Below are positions 58,381 through 64,000 of a stretch of DNA of 64,000 nucleotides, in pieces. The stretch comes from Fremontodendron californicum. Lineage: Eukaryota; Streptophyta; Magnoliopsida; Malvales; Malvaceae. The position numbers and the translations under genes are program-made. The first letter of the stretch is position 1, and each line of letters opens with the position of its first letter. Below the pieces are notes generated by a model. It ran no database searches. It was not told where the DNA came from and worked only from the letters and a program-made list of their open reading frames with translations. Location: assembly GCA_030761205.1 (NCBI GenBank), contig JAULJL010000011.1:12390501-12454500 (forward strand). Direction: 5' to 3'.

Positions 58381-59412
58381 CCTTGATTTCTGTTTCTATT
58401 GCATCGTCTTCATCCTAATCAGCCTCCATAAATTAAAAGTTAAGAGAATTTTACTGTCTTTTTCAGCCTCTGTCACCACTCCCTAGACCCATTTGGCATC
58501 AATCCCGCTAATTCCTCCTCTATTATTCTGATTCTATCCTCAAGAGTGTTCCTTTTGCTTTTTTGCCAATCCTTAATATCTGACTTCAAGTTTCTAAACT
58601 TTGCCCAAATATTGCCCGACTTTTCTTTCTCTCAAGCCTCTATGACCTTGTCAAAACCATCCTCCAAAAACCAATGATCATAAAATCTGAAAGGCAAGGG
58701 TCCCCAATTTTTATTTTTAGTCATCAAGCAAATTCCATTGTGGTCTAAAGATAATTCGGCAATTTTTGCACTGAGATATCAGGGAATTGTAACAGCATAT
58801 CTGGTGAAAATACAAACTTGTCCAATTTGCTCCAAGAAGAATTTTCTCTGATCGTGCAACAAGTAAAATTGCCCTCCTCATAGGAACCTCGATTAACCTA
58901 GCTGTTGCAACAAAGGATTGAAAATCTGACATTGCTCGCATATTATGGTGAATACTTGTATGTTCATCGATGTTTGGAATTGCATTAAAATCTCCCCCAA
59001 GCAAATACAAACAAGACAAATTAGCCATCGCATTCCGGATCTCCTCCCACAAAACTCTTTTCCCCTCATCATTGTTTGGCGCATAGATATTAACTATAGC
59101 CACCTTGATATTACTCTGAGTGAATACTCCCAAAACAATTATAAATCTGATTTTCTTTATGATCGCTGACACCGTAAACACCCTATCATCCTACAACGTC
59201 ACCAAACCACCAGAACTGCCCTCTGAAGCTATTGTCTCCATCAACCCATTACCATCATACCATATTCGCCTCAAGAAACTTTGATTAACAATTTCAAACT
59301 TTTTTTCTTGCAAGAGAAGCATCTAAGGCTTGTGTTTGGAGACCAAGCGTCTCACCATTTTAGCCTTTTCATTCTTTCCCAAACCCCTGACATTAAAAGA
59401 GATGATCTTCAT
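58381..59412 (-). pseudogene. LINE ORF2 AP-type endonuclease
   Basis: ORF2 starts at ATG 59412 (complement) with MKIISFNVRGLG, the universal opening of plant L1 endonucleases. Further blocks are 'LLLQEKK', 'GSSGGLVTL', 'VAIVNIYAPNNDEGKRVLWE' and 'YLLGGDFNAIPN' (near 58985-59020), where GGDFN holds a catalytic pair. Stops near 59320 and 59192 and a frameshift near 58830 break it. The domain nicks target DNA to prime reverse transcription. Confidence 0.88.
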
Positions 59413-61108
59413 GAAAATTATAAAAACCTCCATTTTTTTCTGATCCATATTCCGTCTAAAGCCCTATTCTCCCACGAACAATCGTTGCATCTCTCTCCTC
59501 CATCTTTGCTAACTTTTTTCTATATCTTTATCATTCCTGCTATGCAATCCCAATTTCTTACCCTGTAACCAAGTTAATTGACCTTCATTTGGCGATAACC
59601 TACTATTCAAGACATTTGTAGGAGAGTCCCTAGATCGTGTTCTAGGGTAAATTACGTTGTCCATGTTCAAGGTTATTTGACCTAAAACTTTTTTTGGCCT
59701 ACCTCTTTTTTTCAGTGTGAACCACTGGCTGCGCCTCTATCACCTGTCTGTCTACATCTGCTACTAGCTCATATTCTGCCAAACCCTGTGCATCGAATCG
59801 CAATAGTTTCTTTGCAATTATCGCCTCCTCTTGCATCTTTAACAATTGGCTTTCTGCAACTAATACCAACTCTTTTGCTGCCAAAACCTGTGTCTTGTCC
59901 TGTAAGCATATCACCGCTGCTGTCTCCTATAATTGCTTCTCTAGTACTTATCTTCCTGCAGCTGATCTCGACCCAATTTCTTCCAAAATTTCTGCTTCGT
60001 CTTCCAAACATATCTCCGCTATCATCACGTCTTCGGGTGCCTTTTCCAACTGTCTTTCTGCAAATAATAATGGTCCATTTTCTGTCAAAACCTGTGTCTC
60101 AACTTGCGAACATATGTCCCCCTCACGCTGACTGCTATCGTCAACAAAATCATCCCCACTTTCATTCTCACTCTCGCCTCTAATATCCTGATAACAAGAT
60201 AAATGGTTATTTTCAGCTATCTTTGCAATTGCCTCTACGTCCCTATTGATAGGATCTTCGTTCGAGACACTAACCTCCCAGAATTCTTTAAAATTATCCG
60301 AATACTGTAAAGAAAAAGAAAAATCGAACGTAATATAAAGAGGAAAAACCTCGCCATTAGCGACACAAGAACAGACTCCCTCAAAAGAGAAAGGTTTCGA
60401 GCACGAGATAAGAACTCTAGCCACATCGAACCTATTTCTCGATAAAGTCTTGTCATCCACCACTATAAATTTCCCCCACTTTTCCACAAGATTCATGAAA
60501 AAGTCTAGATTCCAGTAGCTTAACGACACCCTCTCCACCCTTATCCAAACAAAGTAATCCTGAGCTGCATCATTTTGTTCCCAAGCACGAACCTCAGAAA
60601 ACTAGTCATTTATCCATTTGTGAGCATTGTTAAAAAACTTTAAACGTTCTTCAAGGTTCTCGAAAGAGATAAAAACACGCTTACAATCTAAGATGGCAAC
60701 CTTACAACCAAAAAAACCTTGACCACAGAAAAAGTCTTCTAAAATTTTTGGATTGGTGAGTTCATGCAATGAGTACACAGTAGATAATAACAACTACTCA
60801 TCCGATTTAGCTACCTCTCCTAGTTCAACGAGTTTCGGCAAAGAATCAGAGTTATGTACCAAATCGACATGAGAAATTTCACCTAGGTTTAAATCAGCAG
60901 CCCCATTTGCCACGTTGTCAATATCAGAACAACACCTATCCTTACTTTTCTCAGCGTAGCAATCCTGCAATGGATGAGTCCTAGCCATGGTAGAATTCTA
61001 TTCTGTCTCCAAATCCCTCTCAGTTATAACCAGTGTACCTTGCTTTCCTATTTTCTGCCTCTGCCCCGATCCTTCCATGGCTCGACTGCCTTCAGAGATG
61101 ATGCCTGC
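59413..61108 (-). pseudogene. LINE ORF1 (DUF4283-like RNA-binding protein)
   Basis: Read from the right: an early ATG at ~61077, then 60988-60794 and 60793-60602, separated by one stop, with 'CKRVFISFENLEERLKFFNN', then 60538-59948. The latter has 'LSYWNLDFFMNLVEKWGKFI' and 'RNRFDVARVLI', the pattern of DUF4283-type ORF1 proteins of plant LINEs, followed by an acidic tail with repeated 'LxEEAEI' wording down to ~59700. ORF1 binds the LINE RNA. A few stops and shifts disable it. Confidence 0.8.
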
Positions 61109-64000
61109 TGTTGCAACCTAAAAAATAACAAGTCTCATCGTGAGACTTTGTTACTCGTTAAGCATGACATTGAAAACAGAGAAAAATATGACTTAATTCC
61201 TCTTGTAATAAAACGCGGATTTGCAAATGACCTCGAAAAAGACATGGAGTCGCCACCAATCTTTTTTGGCTAGGTGTAATCGGCCACCTATTAAAATCGA
61301 TTTTGTAAAACATTTTAAAATTAATTATAACATTTTTTTAAACCAATTTCAAGTCTACGTTTTTAAACCAGAGAAAATCAAAGAAACAAGTTCGGGACTC
61401 GGTTACGTGCGAGGAAGGATTAGCACCCCCACAATGCCTGTATAAAACGGTACCTTATTAATCATGTGTTATCTCAAGTCTCGGTAACAAGTCGGATTTT
61501 AATTTAGTATTTCAAGTTAATTCCCAATTTAAAGAAAAATAATTCCATTTTAAATTGAAAATGATCCGGAATTTATTAATTCAAAATTTTCCTACATTCC
61601 CCAACAAACGTGGCAAAATATAGAAATTTTTATTAATTTGGAAAATTTTTCGAATCATTCTTGTTTTAAAGAAGATATTCCATTACTAATGATAATTGAT
61701 GATATCCTCCCCAGCAAACCCGGCAGAGAACTCATGAATTATTTTAACTCGGGAATATTTTTATTTTATTGAAAATCCTTATCTTGTTCAAAACATTTTA
61801 AAAAAATATGAATATGTGTGACATGGTAAATATGATATAACAAAGTCTAGATAATATAATGCAACCTAAATGATATGATATAATTTAAATGGCATAGCAT
61901 ATTCTAGATGAAATGAAATATCCTAAGTACGATGATATATTCTAAATGAAATGAAATATCCTAAGTAACATGATATATTCTAAATGAAATGAAATATCCT
62001 AAGTGACATGATATATTCTAAATGAAATGAAATATCCTAAGTGACATGATATATTCTAAATGAAATGAAATATCCTAAGTGACATAATATATTCTATATG
62101 AAATAATGTGTCCTAAGTAACATGAAATATTCTAAATGAACTAATATGATTTAAATGACATAGCAAATTTAAATGACATGGCATATTTTAAATAATATAA
62201 TCTATATGACATGGAATACAATCTAAGTGACATGAAATGATATGAAACATAAAATAATGTTATCATGAAATATTCATGAAAATAAAAATAATAATGCATG
62301 AACATAGTATAGGCTAAACGATGTGACAGAAATAAATGACTAAATAAAAATCATAGGATAACATGAAATATTCAAAACCATATAACAAACAATATAACAT
62401 CATAAAATATAAATCAAAATAATAACAATACCATAGAAATTATCATAGCAAAAATCACATATTATATAGTATGCATGAACATGGAAAATGCAATCTATGA
62501 GAGTGTATTTTTTACTTTAAAAAAGAAAATCCGTATACCTAAAAAGATATCCGGCTCCATTAGGAAAAGACATCAATTAAATTTTCTAAAATCAAAATAC
62601 TTTGTGATGGTTTAAAACAAATTTTGAAAATCTTGAATAATAAAACATCAGAGCTGAATTCCCCTTTAAAAATAGCTCTATTTTCCTAAGTTTGAAAACC
62701 CGAACTTGACCACCCTTGACCCGACTTTATAAAATCATTTTAAAAGATTAAAATGGCCTAGAAACCAACCTAGGACAGTAGCTAAGGTTTCTAATCAACC
62801 CCCTCTAAATGCCTTAGCCAAAACTAACAATTATTTTTTTCCTTGAATTCAAATCTGACTCTACTGTCCAGTTTTAAAGTGTGATTTTTTAACCTATTTT
62901 CAAAATTTCAAAAAAATATAAAAACATACAGGAGACTTAGAACATGTAAAACTATATGGGAAAAAATTGACTTAATTTTTTGACAAAGGATAACTTCTCA
63001 GAAAAATCGAGAAAGTCAGAATACTAGGTGAAAAATTGTTTTGCCAAAACATATTTTTTGCCTTTAATAAAATCATTCAAAAATCAAAGTAAAAATATTG
63101 GAGAATCTTCTAAGGACCTACAGACAGTAACTAAATTTTCTAAAAGGAATTGGACAAGATTTTCCTAAGTAAAAATATTCACAAAGGTAGAAAAATCAAT
63201 TTGACAACTATTTAATTTCCCATAAGTATGCTCATGCAAGCATGACTTTGAGCCATTGATTGGCCTACATCAAAAATCAAGTGGCATGATATGATATGCA
63301 TGAACAAACAGAAAGTTAGATGCATGAAATGCATATTTAAAACCTAAATGAAATAGAAAATGCATGGCAAAAAGAATATGACCTAGACCTAACATGAACT
63401 TGCATGACAATAAATGTAAACTAGGTCTAAATATGCATGAAATGCATGGCAATGCAAATGAAACCTAGACCTAAAAAATGCAAGGCAATAACACAAACAC
63501 ATAGCATACTAAATCAAAATACACAAAATCATGGCATGGAAATACAGACATCTCAACTAGCAAGATGAAAATGCATATACAAGACACGGAATGGAGGGGG
63601 GTAGCCGAATGCTCATACTATCCTAGCATGAACATTTACACAAACATATGACATACTAAATGCAAGACTAAAAATGAAACATGCTAAACCAAGCAAATAT
63701 GATGTAAAGGGCATGAACATGACTAGACATTTTCACAAACACATAGTATAGTAAAATGCAAATCATGAACAACTCAAACATGTTGAAAACAGAAAATTAA
63801 AAATGGTAGACAAGAAATGTAAACATGAAAACAATATGATAAAATCAAAAATAGAGGTAAGTAAGTAAAAATATTAAAACAAGCCCCATGTTTTTGTTAT
63901 TTTTAGAAAAATAAAGAACATCAAAACATGCTAGACATCACAAACAACATGAAATAAAAATCGAACATCAACCATACCACAAAACAAACCATTCGGCCAC
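61109..64000 (-). mobile_element. Ogre/Tat-like LTR (copy D), running off the window
   Basis: It starts TGTTGCAACCTAAAAAATAA and follows copy C closely. It has GGCGACTCC on the minus strand near 61243-61251 and the same long AT-rich body. 2,892 bp are visible. Its 5 bp left flank is CCTGC; the right flank is outside the window, so solo or paired status is unknown. Confidence 0.85.
61921..62148. repeat. 38 bp minisatellite, six units, in copy D
   Basis: Units start with TCCTAAGT at 61921, 61959, 61997, 62035, 62073 and 62111, an exact 38 bp period. The matching spot has about three units in copy C (~52250-52370) and one or two in copy B (~40140-40210). Confidence 0.92.

Larger units (their letters stand above)
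48585..61108 (-). mobile_element. L1-type LINE on the minus strand, split by solo LTR C
   Basis: Read on the minus strand: ORF1 region (61077-59750), endonuclease (from 59412), reverse transcriptase (58380-56812), then after the 51483-56811 insertion the RT end, zf-RVT and RNase H (51482-49982), a ~1.4 kb 3' UTR, and a short poly-A shown as TTTTTT near 48585. Without the insertion it is ~7.2 kb. Many stops and frameshifts show it is dead. Its 5' end is cut or hidden by the LTR starting at 61109. Confidence 0.88.

Noticed and set aside
61921..62148. CRISPR-like array
   Set aside because: The 38 bp units are directly adjacent with no unique spacers; this is a minisatellite in a plant LTR.
51483..64000. 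Copies C and D as the two LTRs of one element with 56812-61108 as its internal part
   Set aside because: 56812-61108 is LINE sequence that continues in phase on the left of copy C, and copy C has its own flanking near-duplication (CCAAT/CCATT). C is therefore an independent insertion.

Overview
This is plant nuclear DNA, almost certainly from an AT-rich eudicot. It is a dense pile of transposable elements. I see no intact single-copy host gene, rRNA, tRNA or CRISPR array. Evidence for a plant: Ty3/gypsy lineages known only from plants (Athila-like, Tekay/Del chromovirus, Ogre/Tat-like LTRs), a CACTA transposon with tnp2 and DUF4216 domains, and an L1-type LINE with a plant-style ORF1 and C-terminal RNase H.

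Layout. 1-724 is the end of a giant LTR. 725-3884 is intergenic, with a degenerate tandem array (1705-2505) and a MITE with a partial second copy (2630-3320). 3885-10959 is a decayed Athila-like element holding only gag and protease remnants; its 3' LTR is truncated. 12051-21598 is a decayed Tekay/Del chromovirus with 2.4 kb LTRs. 21599-39293 is the visible part of a decayed CACTA element, interrupted by a 600 bp foldback insertion (22716-23315) and by a young Athila-clade retrotransposon (26440-38524). 39390-44738 is a 5.35 kb solo LTR with a perfect target duplication. 44744-47515 is AT-rich DNA with an exon-like relic. 47516-48465 is a probable smaller solo LTR. 48585-61108 is a minus-strand L1 LINE split by a second 5.33 kb solo LTR (51483-56811). 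A third LTR of that family runs from 61109 off the window.

The centrepiece is the element at 26440-38524. Its LTRs differ by about five substitutions and one indel over 1.49 kb and are flanked by a perfect TGGTC duplication. It has a tRNA-Asp primer site, one uninterrupted gag-pol frame, and two extra intact ORFs between pol and the 3' LTR, where Athila relatives may carry an env-like gene. The first (33651-34187) has a basic motif followed by four cysteines, resembling carlavirus-type nucleic-acid-binding proteins, several of which suppress RNA silencing. The second (34552-35199) is a complete, intronless LOG-family gene. LOG enzymes (cytokinin riboside 5'-monophosphate phosphoribohydrolases) release active cytokinin. 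Each extra ORF lies just downstream of a good 3' splice acceptor, and a strong CAG|GTAA donor lies just before gag, so spliced subgenomic mRNAs are a natural expression model.

Inference: the element may carry its own anti-silencing and cytokinin-activation cargo. Nothing here proves expression or activity, and the RNase H domain has lost one expected active-site aspartate, so this copy may depend on others or be newly dead.
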